In this document: one piece after another, positions 34,112-44,226 of the stretch
How the letters are laid out: each line of letters begins with the position of its first letter
Position numbering within the stretch: position 1 is the first letter of the stretch
Assembly (NCBI GenBank): GCA_905233475.1
Contig: CAJOEN010000003.1
Coordinates: 1 to 64,000, forward strand
Reading direction: 5' to 3'
Source: an uncultured Bacteroidales bacterium
GTDB taxonomy: Bacteria > Bacteroidota > Bacteroidia > Bacteroidales > P3
Length of the DNA: 64,000 nt
Program-made: the position numbers and the translations under genes
Notes under the pieces: generated by a model
Told to the model about the DNA's origin: nothing
The model's input: only the letters and a program-made list of their open reading frames with translations
Databases searched by the model: none

Positions 34112-36988
34112 ATGAGAAAAACGGCATGTTTTATACTTTTGATTTTCGTTTCCACACTGGGATTTTCGCAGATAAAACTTGATTTTTCGGCTACGCCCAA
34201 GGGTCAGTCCAAGGGTTATTGCATTAGCGGATTGACGGCCGAAAGCGCCTTTTTCCTCTCCACCTACCGCACGGCTAACGACGCCGACGCCGCTTCGCGC
34301 AAAGCCGCACAGCAACGTCTCGTAAGTCGCTACGGTGTGATGCAAGGCAATGTGGGTGCAATCCTCACCCTCGCCAACGGCCGTTCCGCCGAGTAGCTGG
34401 CCCGATACGGCGTCGTTACCGCTTCGCAGGCGGGAGGCATTATCACCGCCAGCATTCCCGTGTCTAATTTCGCCGAAGTGGCGGCTTCGGGAATCTGCAG
34501 TGTCATCGACGTGGGACACAAATTGCAACCTTTTCTCGACCAAACTCGCAATTATCTCGGCATCGACCTGATATACAACGGAATACATCTGCCACAAGGC
34601 TACGACGGCAGCGGTGTGGTGGTAGGCATCATCGACGATGGTTTTGAATACACCCATCCGTCGTTTTACGACACTGCCGGAAACACCCTTCGCGTGAAGC
34701 GTGTGTGGAACCAGCGGGACACCACCGGAACGGCCCCCAGCGGATTCAGCTACGGCTCGGAATACTCCACCACAAACGAGATTATCGCCTCGCCAACCGA
34801 CGACGACTCTGCCGTACACGGTTCGCACGTTGCTGGCATAGCGGCAGGATGCGGCGCTCCCTCGGGCAACGGCACCGCCTACCGCGGCATGGCTCCTGGA
34901 GCCGACATCGTTCTGGTGTCGTCGATATTTACCGAAGCCTCTGTCCTCGACGCAATACAGTATATCAACAACTACGCCCGCTCGGTGGGCAAGCCCTGCG
35001 TGATAAACATGAGTTTCGGCACCTTGGTTGGTAGCCACGACGGCACCGGACTGAGCGACCGTTTCTTCACCTCATACATTTCCGAAAACACCGACAGCAT
35101 TGCCCTTGTGGCCTCGGCGGGCAACAGCGGCGACGAAAATGCGCATATCGAAAAGCATTTCTCCACCACCGATACCTCATTCACTTCCAATCTGGATTTT
35201 TATTCTTTGCGGGATTTAAGTGGAGAAATCGGCCTTTGGTGCGACCGTAATTTCCGTTTTGCTCTCTCGTTGGTGAACTCGAACACAAATGTGCAGGACG
35301 ATTTTTCGGGCTTTTTTGCCACCGGCACCGACACTTTGATAGAAACTCAGCTCTGGTCCAGCGACAGCACGAAATTCGACCTGACGATACATCTCTCGAG
35401 TCTCGACACAACGAACAACCGCTACCATGCTTTTGTAACGTTTTCCGACAGACCCTCGTTCCGGAACAAGCTGTATCTTACCGTGCGCTGCGACACCACG
35501 GCAGTGATGCACGGCTGGGGCGATGCCTTTACGTTCGAGGCCGACAACATTGTAAGCGGCACTATCGGCGGCGACAGCCTTTACACCATCGGCGGTTTCG
35601 GCGCCAACACCGACGCAGTGATTTCGGTGGGGGCCTACACCACCCGCCATAAAGCCGTGACCTACGACGGAGAAACCATACAATACAACGAGAAGATAGG
35701 CCAGATTACGAGTTTTTCGTCGATGGGACCCACCCTCGACGGCCGTGTAAAACCCGACATCGCCGCCCCCGGCGAGCTTGTTGTTTCGGCATACAACACT
35801 TTCGGTACCAATGCAATAATGACCATGGTTTACGACACCACGATGTGGAGCGGACGCACAGCGGAATACGGCATAGAATCGGGCACTTCGATGTCGTCGC
35901 CTATGGTTACAGGCATCGTGGCGCTGTGGATGCAGCATAATCCAGCCCTCGGCACCGATTCGCTTCGCGCAATAATGCACCGCACTGCACGCAACGACCG
36001 TTTTACGGGCAATGCCGCCGTTTCGCCAAACAATATCTGGGGCTACGGCAAGGTGAACGCTTTCGGCGGACTGCCTGCCGACACCGCCATGTGGCTGCTT
36101 AATGTGTTATCTTGCGACGAAGGCACCGGGACGGTTTCCGGAAGCGGCGTGGTGGCCGAAGGCTCGCACACCATCGCGGCAACACCGGCAAACAATTATA
36201 TTTTTGCACGATGGGACGACGGAGACACCAACAATCCTCGTTTGGTGAACGTTATTAGCGACACCACTTTCTCCGCCGTTTTCATTCCCGACTGCCGCCC
36301 CATCACCACTTTCCCGTGGTGGGCCGAGACCGACCAAAACTTTACCTGCTGGGAGATTATCGACGGCAACAACGACAACTTGTCGTGGAGAAAGATGGCT
36401 TCCGGCCTCGCTGTGTCGAATGGCAACGACACTACCGACGACTGGATTGTTTCTCCGAAAATTATTGTTAACCAATCACTTGTGACCAATGTTTATACTC
36501 GTGCCTTGACATTTACGATGGGCAGACAAGGCGGCCAGGATTGCTCTTTGCTGATTTCCACCACAGGCACCGCTATGAGCGATTTCACTACTGTTTTGGA
36601 TTCCCACACTTTTACTAATCTCAACGAATCTTATATGCTTTCGGCCTCACTAAGCGACTACCAAGGGAGTGAGGTGTATCTGGCCGTTCGTCATCACAAC
36701 TGCATAAGCAATGCCTTATTGCTGTATATCGACTCTCTTTGCGTTTTAAGGGACTCCACCGTTGCCATACACGATGTGCAGAACGCCGATTTCGTTATCG
36801 CTACCAACGGTCTGCAGTTCAGGGTGACAGGTGCCGAATGGCGGCCAATGCGGGTGTTCGACATGATGGGAAGGATGGTGCTGTACTCGCCCACCACCGA
36901 AGGCACTTTCCGTGTAGCCATGCCAGGGATTTATGTGATTGAGGTAAAAGGACTTAAACCGAAAAAAACAGCGCTAATCAATTTATAG
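34112..36988 (+). pseudogene. Secreted subtilase (S8) with type IX sorting domain, interrupted by one in-frame amber codon
   Basis: One continuous frame of 958 codons broken only by TAG at 34394-34396 (codon 95); no frameshift. Signal peptide (1-19), then a propeptide region to about 135 that contains the TAG. The S8 domain carries Asp175 (IIDDGFEYTHP), His236 (VHGSHVAG) and Ser593 (GTSMSSP). A divergent InlB-type repeat (GTGTVSGSGVVAEGSHTI...FARWDDG) and a beta domain follow; the end (MRVFDMMGRMVLYS...PGIYVIEVKG) is a type A T9SS C-terminal domain. Codon 95 is probably an ancestral CAG (Gln). Either a recent nonsense mutation, a read-through codon, or a sequencing error. Restart at 34460 would lack the signal peptide. 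Confidence 0.8.
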
Positions 36989-37106
36989 TTTATTGTTAAA
37001 TCCCCCCTAGCCCCATTTGGAAAGGAACTTTTTAGCCAACAATTAAAAACTTAAACAATCAACACTTCAACTACAACTCATTCTTTCACAGTTCACAAAA
37101 AAAACG

Positions 37107-37114
37107 TATCTTTG
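37107..37114 (+). promoter_or_regulatory. -7 box (TATCTTTG)
   Basis: Exact TAnnTTTG match 94 bp before the ATG at 37208, in the 219-bp spacer after the subtilase. Confidence 0.5.
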
Positions 37115-37207
37115 CAAAGCCGTTTTGTCCGATTTTTGTTCGGCAGACTTCGGCGGAAAATATAAAATAACAGAAAAATAAACGTGATTAAAAAGTCTTG
37201 TAAAACA

Positions 37208-38764
37208 ATGAAAAAAATACTTTTCTTATTCGCAATGATGGCCGTAGTGTCGTCACAAACAGCTTTTTCGCAGGATATAACCTTGACTTTTACCGGCGCC
37301 AGAACAGACGGCGCATACGTCATTCTGGATTCAGTGCAGGTGCAGAACATCAACCACTCGTGGACCGAGACTGTCGTTTATCCCGACACCATTCTGTCTT
37401 TCTCGCAACCGGTAACGGGTGTTTCCGATGTACAGGGCTTTGCCACCAATCTCTCGGCCTATCCCAACCCCTTCAACGGTGCTACCAAGGTGGCTGTAAC
37501 CATGCCGCAAAGCGGTAACGCCACAGTGCAGGTCTTTAATCTTGCCGGACAGAAAGTAGTTGAGCAAGTAGTGGCTCTCGAAATGGGAAACAACCTGTTA
37601 GAGGTGCGTCTGCAAGAGCCTCAGGTTCATATCCTTACAGTAACTACGCCGCAGGGACGCAGAACCATAAAGCTGATTAACAGCCAATCGGGTTCGGAAA
37701 ATGCCGTTCTGAACCGTGGCACCGGCGTAATTATCGATAAACGTCAGTCGGCACAGACTTTCCAAATTGGCGATTCGCTGAAAATTACAGGCTTTACATC
37801 GCAATTGGGCTCTATTATGATAAGTAGGGAACAGATTCTATGTCCTGCTGCAAGTGAAAATATTACATTGCTTTTCGACACTGTTCCCGAAGATGGAATC
37901 TTGCCAGGGTCGTTTTCGGTATCGGCCGAAAAAGAGGTGCGTTTCGCCAAAGGCAACTTGCAATACACCACCACAGGCACCCATGCTGTGGCAGGTGGCG
38001 GCACAGCCCCCGGCACCTGGCGTTTCGCTCCCCACCAATGGGACACAATTGGTGCTTTAAACAGAAACGTATCAAGCAGCTATACCGGATGGATTGACCT
38101 TTTTGGCTGGGGAACAAGCGGTTATCACAACACAAACGACCTTTACAACACCTACTACCAGCCTTACAGCATCGGTAATTACACAACAATTATACATACA
38201 GCCTTCAACTACTATGGTTACGGACCTTCCACTAATATGCAGGATACCAATTTTATGGGTACCAGCGCCAACTACGACTGGGGCATTTATAATGCCATAT
38301 CCAACGGAGGAAACCGTCCCGGTTTATGGCGTACCCTTACACAAGCGGAATGGTCGTATATTTTGGAGAGCCGCAGTACTGATTCCGGAGTGCGTTATGC
38401 CAAAGCAACAGTAAACGGAGTGGCAGGCGTAATTATTGCTCCCGACAACTGGGACACAGCCACCTACCACTTGGATAGTGTCAATACACCAAGTATTTCA
38501 TTCACCGCCAATGTGATAACGGCTGCACAGTGGGTGTCGGTATTAGAAAGTGCCGGTTGTGTATTCCTTCCCGCCGCAGGTTTACGTACCTCCATTGTCG
38601 TCGCGCAAGTCAATATAATTGGCATTTATTGGGCTTCTACATGTTGGAATTGCTCCGTGTCCAATAATATAAGTTTCCAAAGAAATATCTGCTCTTTTTC
38701 TTACTATAGTGGCAATGCTCGCTATTATGGACATTCGGTGCGCCTTGTTACAAATGACAAATAA
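37208..38764 (+). CDS. Secreted protein with internal T9SS-like domain and a Fibrobacter-paralogue-like C-terminal domain
   Basis: A 518-aa exported protein (signal peptide MKKILFLFAMMAVVSSQTAFSQ). Residues about 78-160 (LSAYPNPFNGATKVAVTMPQ...VQVFNLAGQKVVEQ...ILTVTTPQGRRTIKLI) match the type A sorting/FlgD-Ig-like fold that normally forms the C-terminus of T9SS cargo, here in the N-terminal half. From about 225 a second unit follows (VRFAKGNLQYTTTG, TWRFAPHQWDTIG, WIDLFGWGTSGY, GIYWAST..., YYGHSVRLV), resembling the Fibrobacter succinogenes major paralogous domain (TIGR02145-like). The ATG at 37208 is used because the signal peptide starts there. Role unknown. Confidence 0.72.
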   Translation: MKKILFLFAMMAVVSSQTAFSQDITLTFTGARTDGAYVILDSVQVQNINHSWTETVVYPDTILSFSQPVTGVSDVQGFATNLSAYPNPFNGATKVAVTMPQSGNATVQVFNLAGQKVVEQVVALEMGNNLLEVRLQEPQVHILTVTTPQGRRTIKLINSQSGSENAVLNRGTGVIIDKRQSAQTFQIGDSLKITGFTSQLGSIMISREQILCPAASENITLLFDTVPEDGILPGSFSVSAEKEVRFAKGNLQYTTTGTHAVAGGGTAPGTWRFAPHQWDTIGALNRNVSSSYTGWIDLFGWGTSGYHNTNDLYNTYYQPYSIGNYTTIIHTAFNYYGYGPSTNMQDTNFMGTSANYDWGIYNAISNGGNRPGLWRTLTQAEWSYILESRSTDSGVRYAKATVNGVAGVIIAPDNWDTATYHLDSVNTPSISFTANVITAAQWVSVLESAGCVFLPAAGLRTSIVVAQVNIIGIYWASTCWNCSVSNNISFQRNICSFSYYSGNARYYGHSVRLVTNDK

Positions 38765-38792
38765 ATGAATGTACAATTTGCAATTTATAGTG

Positions 38793-38817
38793 TCACTTCT
38801 TAACTTCTTAGTTTCTT
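38793..38817 (-). repeat. Dispersed 25-bp repeat, copy 1
   Basis: On the minus strand AAGAAACTAAGAAGTTAAG plus AAGTGA; the same 25 bp with one mismatch occurs on the plus strand at 59457-59481. Both copies sit next to AAATTGTACATT-like sequence in intergenic DNA. Confidence 0.5.
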
Positions 38818-38863
38818 AAACATTAAAGAAAACTGCCGACTATCTGTTTATCCGACTACTGAC

Positions 38864-39247
38864 CTACGACCTCAGTCTTTTAATTACTTCCAAATCTGCC
38901 GGTAGCCATTGCACGGTGTCCAGCTCGTTGGGGCTGAGCCAGCGGGCGGCCTGGTGCTCCTTGAGGATGAGGCTGCCGCTCTGCACTCGGCACAGGAAAC
39001 AGTGCAGGGTGAGGTGGAACTTGGGATACTGCCACTCCACGGTGGTTAGGTGGCGTTCCACGAGTATCCGGGTGTCCAGCTCCTCGCGGATTTCGCGCAG
39101 CAGGGCTTGCTGGGGCGTTTCGCCGGGCTCCAGCTTGCCGCCGGGGAACTCCCACCAGCCTTTCCAATCGCCATAGCCCCGCTGGGTGGCGAAGACACGG
39201 CCTTGGCTGTCGTGGATTATGGCGCAGGAAGCAGTGATGTGGGGCAT
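38864..39247 (-). CDS. mutT: 8-oxo-dGTP diphosphatase, MutT-type NUDIX hydrolase
   Basis: Hydrolyses 8-oxo-dGTP to keep oxidised guanine out of DNA. The 127-aa product has the NUDIX box GKLEPGETPQQALLREIREELD, preceded by the MutT-like RGYGDWKGWWEFPGG and followed by the FLCRV and EHQAARWLSPNELDTVQWLPADL end seen in MutT (8-oxo-dGTPase) rather than other NUDIX enzymes. It lies 18 bp downstream of the McrC-like gene on the same strand, perhaps as the last gene of that transcript. Confidence 0.9.
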   Translation of the reverse strand: MPHITASCAIIHDSQGRVFATQRGYGDWKGWWEFPGGKLEPGETPQQALLREIREELDTRILVERHLTTVEWQYPKFHLTLHCFLCRVQSGSLILKEHQAARWLSPNELDTVQWLPADLEVIKRLRS

Positions 39248-39265
39248 GGATATCTTTTAGATTTA

Positions 39266-41494
39266 TTACTTGATTTGAAATAAAATTGATTTTGGAAAAA
39301 GCATTTTCTCAAGTTCTTCAAAATCAGTATCAATAAAAGCGTAATTGACCATTGCAGAAGTGTCGATTTTTACAAATTGGTCTGATAGTTTATGGTGATA
39401 TTTCAGGTGGAAAGCAAGTCTGATGTCGTCGGGATGTTCTTCGTCGGGAGAGAATTGCTTGGCCTCGCTGCCTTTAATGGTACGGATTTTGGTGATTTCA
39501 TACACATCACGGACACCTTTATCCTTAAAATAAGGGACAAAGAAGTGCAAATCGTGAAGAGGAATGGTCGAAGGAAATTTTGGGCCCGTGTAGTACAAAT
39601 CGGCATTACCGTCTTCAAAACTTTGGTTATAACCTTTCCTTGGACTTGATGAAACAAAACCTATCAAAACACGGTTGGGAACGAAAACGGTTGTTCCTTT
39701 TTGTGGAATTACCTTGGAAATGGTTTCGGCTGATTTCGTATCAATCAGCTTTTTAATGAAATTTTCCAATAATCTCCTGTTTTTTTCGTCATTGGGGCGA
39801 AGCGGAAAGGCTCCGATATTCACATCTTGGATGCTCTCGTAAAATTTTGACATTTGCACCTCAGCAGAATCCCCATCTCCAGGGAACAAGATATATCCTC
39901 CAATGACTTCCTTTTTTAGTTGCTTTGAATCGTAATCCCTGTAATAAATGGCATCACGGTAACGGTGCATTTGGTTGATGGCATCATCGGGCGGTGTGTC
40001 AACCCCGTTTTCCTTTCCGCTAATCCGATACTTTGCATCAAAAAGATAGGTCATTTTCATGCCTTTTTCCACATCGTCCTTGGTCAGTTGCAGTACGATA
40101 TCGGGCTTTTGTGGCACTGTTGGCACAACCAGATTGCTCATGCTGATGGAATCGTTTTCCTTGTCGGTTTGCTTGGGGTTATACACCAGTTCGGCCAATT
40201 CCACATCATCTCTCTTGAACAATATGCGTGACTTTTCGCCTCTGCCAAGCTCCCATGTGAACAAACCGTTCATCTCCATTCGGTTGCGATGGTCTACATC
40301 TTCCTTATTAATACCCAATTGTTCTCGTACTATATGGCTCATCTCGATGAAACACCATATTTCGTATAAGGTTGCAATGTCTTTTGTCTCCATGCGGAAC
40401 ATTCCGTCGTTCAGGCTGAACGATTTGCGCAGGATGAAATAAGTGCGATATATGGTTGAATAATTGGTGTCGCGTTGCAATACAAGCGATTCTTGTTTCA
40501 ACCCCTCGAAGCTGCCCACTGTGCGGAAAAATGGATTGTTCAACAGGTGTTTTAATTCTTTGTCGGAAGCCTCGATTTGCTCTTTTATGCTGTCTGACAA
40601 CGATATTTTGAATGTTAAAACACGATTGGCCAGCTCCGAGTAGCGTTTTTGTATTATGGCAAGGGCATGTTTGAGAAAACGATTTTCAACCGTATTGTGC
40701 GTATGTTGTTGCTCATCAACTAAATATAGTCTGGCCTCCTCTGTGCGATGTTCGGCAAACTGTTGTTCCAAAAGCGGGTTGAAATGCCTGATTTGATCGG
40801 CTCGTTTGTAAGAAGATATGGTTTTGAGACGATGCCTGGGACGATCAATGATATTACGTGTGGCACGCACGAATTTCTCTTGCAGATTGTGGAAAATGTT
40901 CCACCAAATGATGTCGTAAGATTCCCCTTCGCCCTCTGATATGCCATGATAGGTGCGTTTCAGATAATCCAACGAAAGCATGCGGTATTCTTTCTCTATA
41001 TCTTCCAATATGAGTTTCCAGTCGTGGTGATAATCCAATTTTGCGGAAATTACATCGTATGAGAACACAAAACGCTTTTGTTCTCCATTAATGGTATAAC
41101 GCAATGGCAGATCAGCGCGACCGATGTCGTTGCCATAGTTAAGGAACCCCATGAGGATATGCTGTTTCTTTTTCCAGGAGAAATGCTCGTTCACATCGGA
41201 ACGCGGACTGTCGAAACATGCTTCCGTGACATTGTTGTTGAACTCTACCCAAATGCTGTAATCGGTCTGCTCAAAGAAGAAGGCCTTTTCATTGGGATTG
41301 CCAGCAATGATTTCCGCTGTCCGGCTTTCTTCCTCGTTGGTTCGCTCCACTTTTTCAACGCCTTCTGTCCACGAATAGGTGGAAATCAGTTGTGCATCAC
41401 CTATATTGCGCACTCCTTTCTGCCATTCCTGCCAGAAATGGGAACACTCTATGGTGAGTGCGAAATCGGTATGATTGATACGAAGAAGTTCCAT
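39266..41494 (-). CDS. DUF2357 nuclease-fold protein, McrC-like partner of the McrB-family GTPase
   Basis: A 742-aa protein with the DUF2357 region in the first half and a PD-(D/E)XK nuclease core near 480-530: KPDIVLQL, then MTYLFDAKYRI (D...D-x-K). DUF2357 proteins are the nuclease partners of McrB-like motor proteins in modification-dependent (type IV) restriction and related systems. The McrB-like gene lies 123 bp upstream on the same strand; the spacer is an array of short repeats. Target modification cannot be predicted. Confidence 0.8.
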   Translation of the reverse strand: MELLRINHTDFALTIECSHFWQEWQKGVRNIGDAQLISTYSWTEGVEKVERTNEEESRTAEIIAGNPNEKAFFFEQTDYSIWVEFNNNVTEACFDSPRSDVNEHFSWKKKQHILMGFLNYGNDIGRADLPLRYTINGEQKRFVFSYDVISAKLDYHHDWKLILEDIEKEYRMLSLDYLKRTYHGISEGEGESYDIIWWNIFHNLQEKFVRATRNIIDRPRHRLKTISSYKRADQIRHFNPLLEQQFAEHRTEEARLYLVDEQQHTHNTVENRFLKHALAIIQKRYSELANRVLTFKISLSDSIKEQIEASDKELKHLLNNPFFRTVGSFEGLKQESLVLQRDTNYSTIYRTYFILRKSFSLNDGMFRMETKDIATLYEIWCFIEMSHIVREQLGINKEDVDHRNRMEMNGLFTWELGRGEKSRILFKRDDVELAELVYNPKQTDKENDSISMSNLVVPTVPQKPDIVLQLTKDDVEKGMKMTYLFDAKYRISGKENGVDTPPDDAINQMHRYRDAIYYRDYDSKQLKKEVIGGYILFPGDGDSAEVQMSKFYESIQDVNIGAFPLRPNDEKNRRLLENFIKKLIDTKSAETISKVIPQKGTTVFVPNRVLIGFVSSSPRKGYNQSFEDGNADLYYTGPKFPSTIPLHDLHFFVPYFKDKGVRDVYEITKIRTIKGSEAKQFSPDEEHPDDIRLAFHLKYHHKLSDQFVKIDTSAMVNYAFIDTDFEELEKMLFPKSILFQIK

Positions 41495-41503
41495 TGTTAA
41501 TTT

Positions 41504-41617
41504 GCCCTTTTATTCGCCCTTTCTTATTTGTTGTAAATCAAATGTTTACATTGTTTACAAAGCCCATTTCACCCTGTTTATTCACCCTGTTTATTCGCCC
41601 TTTTATTCGCCCTTTGT
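41504..41617. repeat. Short tandem repeats between the McrB-like and McrC-like genes
   Basis: Directly after the McrB-like stop, degenerate 12-13 bp units related to AAAGGGCGAATAA (minus strand) run in tandem at about 41569-41617 (two GGGCGAATAA, two GGGTGAATAA-type units). GCCCTTTTATTCGCCCTTT recurs exactly at 41504-41522 just before the McrC-like start and at 41597-41615. Possibly a binding array or a slippage-prone tract. Confidence 0.6.
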
Positions 41618-43192
41618 TTATGCCCAATAACTTGTATATCCGGACTTCACCAACTTGCCTAGCATTTCCTCTATCTTCGCGGCCGAAATGCTCTTGGGTT
41701 TCTCTTTGCCCTCCTCGGGTTCGGGAATGGCATTGCATATTAGTTCTTCAACCAATCCCTTGAGGCCTTCCAGGACACTCTTGGTGCGTTCGCTGTCGCC
41801 CTCGATACGCGAGAGGATTTTCATGGAGGTCATCTCGTCGAGGGTTTGCCAAAGTTGGGAATCCTTGTCGAGCAGTTGGCGGTTAACAGCGTATAGCAGG
41901 AACTCGTTGCGGGTACGGTAGGCAATTTTGAAGGGCGTGCCTTCCAATACTGTATTCACTTTCTCTAAATAGGCCAGCACTTGGTCGCACAGCGCCTGGT
42001 TGTCCTCGTAGATATCGCATCCCTCGGCGGCTTCGCCAATGATGCTGTTGCCGATATAGCCAATCTCATTGTCTTTGCCTTTCTCCAAACCACCGTGCAG
42101 GTTCACTTCGTTCATCTCCAAGGTCATGGCGCGGTCGAGCACCTTGCGGCTGAAGCTGAAAGTGGTCTCGTCCATGTTCACTGTGCCGACCACGAAGAGA
42201 TTTTGCGGGATGGTGAGGCGTTTGCCGTCGGTTTCCGACTTGTAGGCCCTTCTGTCTGCATCATCGGCAAACAGTTGGTCTATCAAAGTGCCATAGGCCT
42301 CGGTATCCTCGTATGGAATAATCGGGTCGGTGGTGATGCTGCCGTCGGCATTCAATTTGCGACTCTCAATCACACTCAGATACTCGGCAAAGTATTGTTC
42401 CACAGGAGCCAGGTTCATCTCGTCCAAGCAGAGGAAATAAGGCGTATTCTCATCTTTGATAGCTTTGGCCAAGAAACGCAGGAACGGCCCCACCACATAT
42501 TTCTCGCCATTGATACGGCTCACATAGCCAATAAGCTCGCTACTGTCGTGCCAATTGGGTTTCACCTGCACCATGCAGAAATTCTTCGGATGGTTTTTGC
42601 CGTATTCTTCATCCCCTTCTTTCCAGCAAGCCTTGGCCAATTCTCTCACGATACGACTCTTTCCTGTGCCGCTGATACCTGCCAACAACATAAAGGGCTT
42701 GGTGCGGAGGGCAGTGAGGTAAGGAATGTGTTTATCTGAACAATGTGTTTCTGGTTTTGTAGTATTAGCAGTGGATTTTTCTGATATATTGTATTTTTCA
42801 TCCACAAGACTTCTTAACCAATCAACAAAGTCGCTTCTATTATCAGGTTTCTTTCCTTTCCCATCATACCATTCAGAAGAAAGCAATACATTTTTCCCAG
42901 CAATATAAAACACGTTATCATAATAGCGCTGTCTTCCTGTATTGTCTTTTTTCTCCTCTACCAAAGCATCGGCTATATTTTTTGACAATGTCTTAATTAC
43001 AGTATATTCATGCTTAAATTGTTTCCTGCACCAGTCGTGGTTTTGGAGTTTTTCAAAGTCATCCTTCTTAATCAAATCATAATCATTGACTAATCCAGCA
43101 AAAGCTGCCATGAATTCTTTGTTTCCAAGAGTTTTCAGATTGTCAATTCTATAGATCAAAATCTGTTTTTCAAAATCGCTTAATTGCTTCAT
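41618..43192 (-). CDS. McrB-family AAA+ GTPase/ATPase
   Basis: A 524-aa motor protein of a McrBC-like restriction system. The N-terminal 150 residues are a variable domain, probably the DNA-modification reader. The AAA+ core has Walker A MLLAGISGTGKSRIV, the McrB-type Walker B and following helix FLCLDEMNLAPVEQYFAEYLSVIESR, and the sensor block VVGTVNMDETTFSFSRKVLDRAMTLEM, where VNMDE replaces the MNTAD seen in McrB. It is followed by the DUF2357 nuclease gene. The pair probably cleaves foreign modified DNA. Confidence 0.87.
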   Translation of the reverse strand: MKQLSDFEKQILIYRIDNLKTLGNKEFMAAFAGLVNDYDLIKKDDFEKLQNHDWCRKQFKHEYTVIKTLSKNIADALVEEKKDNTGRQRYYDNVFYIAGKNVLLSSEWYDGKGKKPDNRSDFVDWLRSLVDEKYNISEKSTANTTKPETHCSDKHIPYLTALRTKPFMLLAGISGTGKSRIVRELAKACWKEGDEEYGKNHPKNFCMVQVKPNWHDSSELIGYVSRINGEKYVVGPFLRFLAKAIKDENTPYFLCLDEMNLAPVEQYFAEYLSVIESRKLNADGSITTDPIIPYEDTEAYGTLIDQLFADDADRRAYKSETDGKRLTIPQNLFVVGTVNMDETTFSFSRKVLDRAMTLEMNEVNLHGGLEKGKDNEIGYIGNSIIGEAAEGCDIYEDNQALCDQVLAYLEKVNTVLEGTPFKIAYRTRNEFLLYAVNRQLLDKDSQLWQTLDEMTSMKILSRIEGDSERTKSVLEGLKGLVEELICNAIPEPEEGKEKPKSISAAKIEEMLGKLVKSGYTSYWA

Positions 43193-43303
43193 AAATCATC
43201 CATTTATTTGAAAATCATAACAGATAATATCGCATATCTATATTGTTAGCTTGCAAATTCTTAAAACACTTTTATTGTGTCTTTGTAATTTGTGCATGAT
43301 AAT

Positions 43304-44221
43304 CTAATTTGATAGAGCATCTTCTATTGGAAAATTAAGAGAATAATTTAGGCTTTCCCCTATACCTTGACAATAATCAATATTATAATCTTTGCAAGGC
43401 AAATAACATAAAGCTATCTCGGGATGTTGCATATAACATCTATATGCAGCTATCGCACTAGGTTTAGGTCCAAAAGAAGCCAATATGACATTTGATAGGT
43501 TTTCTTCTTTGATAACAGATTCTACGACTTCAAAACCAAAATCTGGAGAATATGAGTCAATCCGTTTAGATAGAATATTATCTTTACTTAATCCAAAATC
43601 TTCACAAACTATCCTATGAGCAGACTCATCGTTACGTTGTTCATTGTTAAATTGATCTCCTTCTTGGACTAATAAGTATACCTTCTGAGGCTCATATTTA
43701 TATAGCATATATTTTGTGCGGTCCTCATCAAATCCTGTTACCAAAATAAGAGTTGTCCTCTTAGACAAATCGTAAATACCAGAATGTTTAAATAGTAATC
43801 TCGGTTGTTCCGGTTCTCGGCTAATCCAATCATTATTATAAGTTTCAGGCTTATGATATATTATTTCTACATTTTTTACTTTTGTTCTCAAAAAATACAA
43901 TAGAGACCATACAATATTTCTTGACATAGTTGTTATATCTATTGATATTTTATCTTCCTTGTCTACAAATGTGCCTATCTTTTCCTCGATAATCCTCCAA
44001 TTATTTGCTACATCGCTATTTATATCTAAGTATGAAATATCAATACTATTCTCCGTACATTTTTTGCTGATTTCTTCAACCTGTTTTTTGGCTTCATCAT
44101 AATGATGTGTTGCATTGCGGATAATAATACTATGTGAGAAACTAGATTTTTCCATGTCTCGTAAGAAACCGCTATACGAGCGAGATTCCCAACTAGGATA
44201 TAATATCAAAATATTTTTCAT
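43304..44221 (-). CDS. Double Rossmann-fold, CARF-like protein of a defence cassette
   Basis: I do not recognise a named family. The 305-aa protein looks like two Rossmann-like halves: residues 1-135 (ILILYPSWESRS..., ISIDITTMSRNIVWSLLYFLR, VEIIYHKPE) and 155-305 (TLILVTGFDEDRTKYMLYKYEPQKVYLLVQEG, NVILASFGPKPSAIAAY). The IDITTxSR...L helix after a hydrophobic strand resembles CARF-type ligand pockets. ATG at 44221, 5 bp after the ATPase stop. The DNA is very AT-rich (13 G or C in 60 bases at 43861-43920). As the last gene of the cassette it could be the sensor or effector; this is inference. Confidence 0.6.
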   Translation of the reverse strand: MKNILILYPSWESRSYSGFLRDMEKSSFSHSIIIRNATHHYDEAKKQVEEISKKCTENSIDISYLDINSDVANNWRIIEEKIGTFVDKEDKISIDITTMSRNIVWSLLYFLRTKVKNVEIIYHKPETYNNDWISREPEQPRLLFKHSGIYDLSKRTTLILVTGFDEDRTKYMLYKYEPQKVYLLVQEGDQFNNEQRNDESAHRIVCEDFGLSKDNILSKRIDSYSPDFGFEVVESVIKEENLSNVILASFGPKPSAIAAYRCYMQHPEIALCYLPCKDYNIDYCQGIGESLNYSLNFPIEDALSN

Positions 44222-44226
44222 ATTTT

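Noticed and set aside
34112-36988. Genetic code with TAG reassigned to an amino acid
   Set aside because: TAG terminates normal genes here (for example 3046-3048 and 36986-36988), so the two in-frame TAG codons are better explained by mutation, suppression or error.
41504-41617. CRISPR-like array between the McrB-like and McrC-like genes
   Set aside because: Units are 12-13 bp and directly tandem, without unique spacers and without cas genes nearby.
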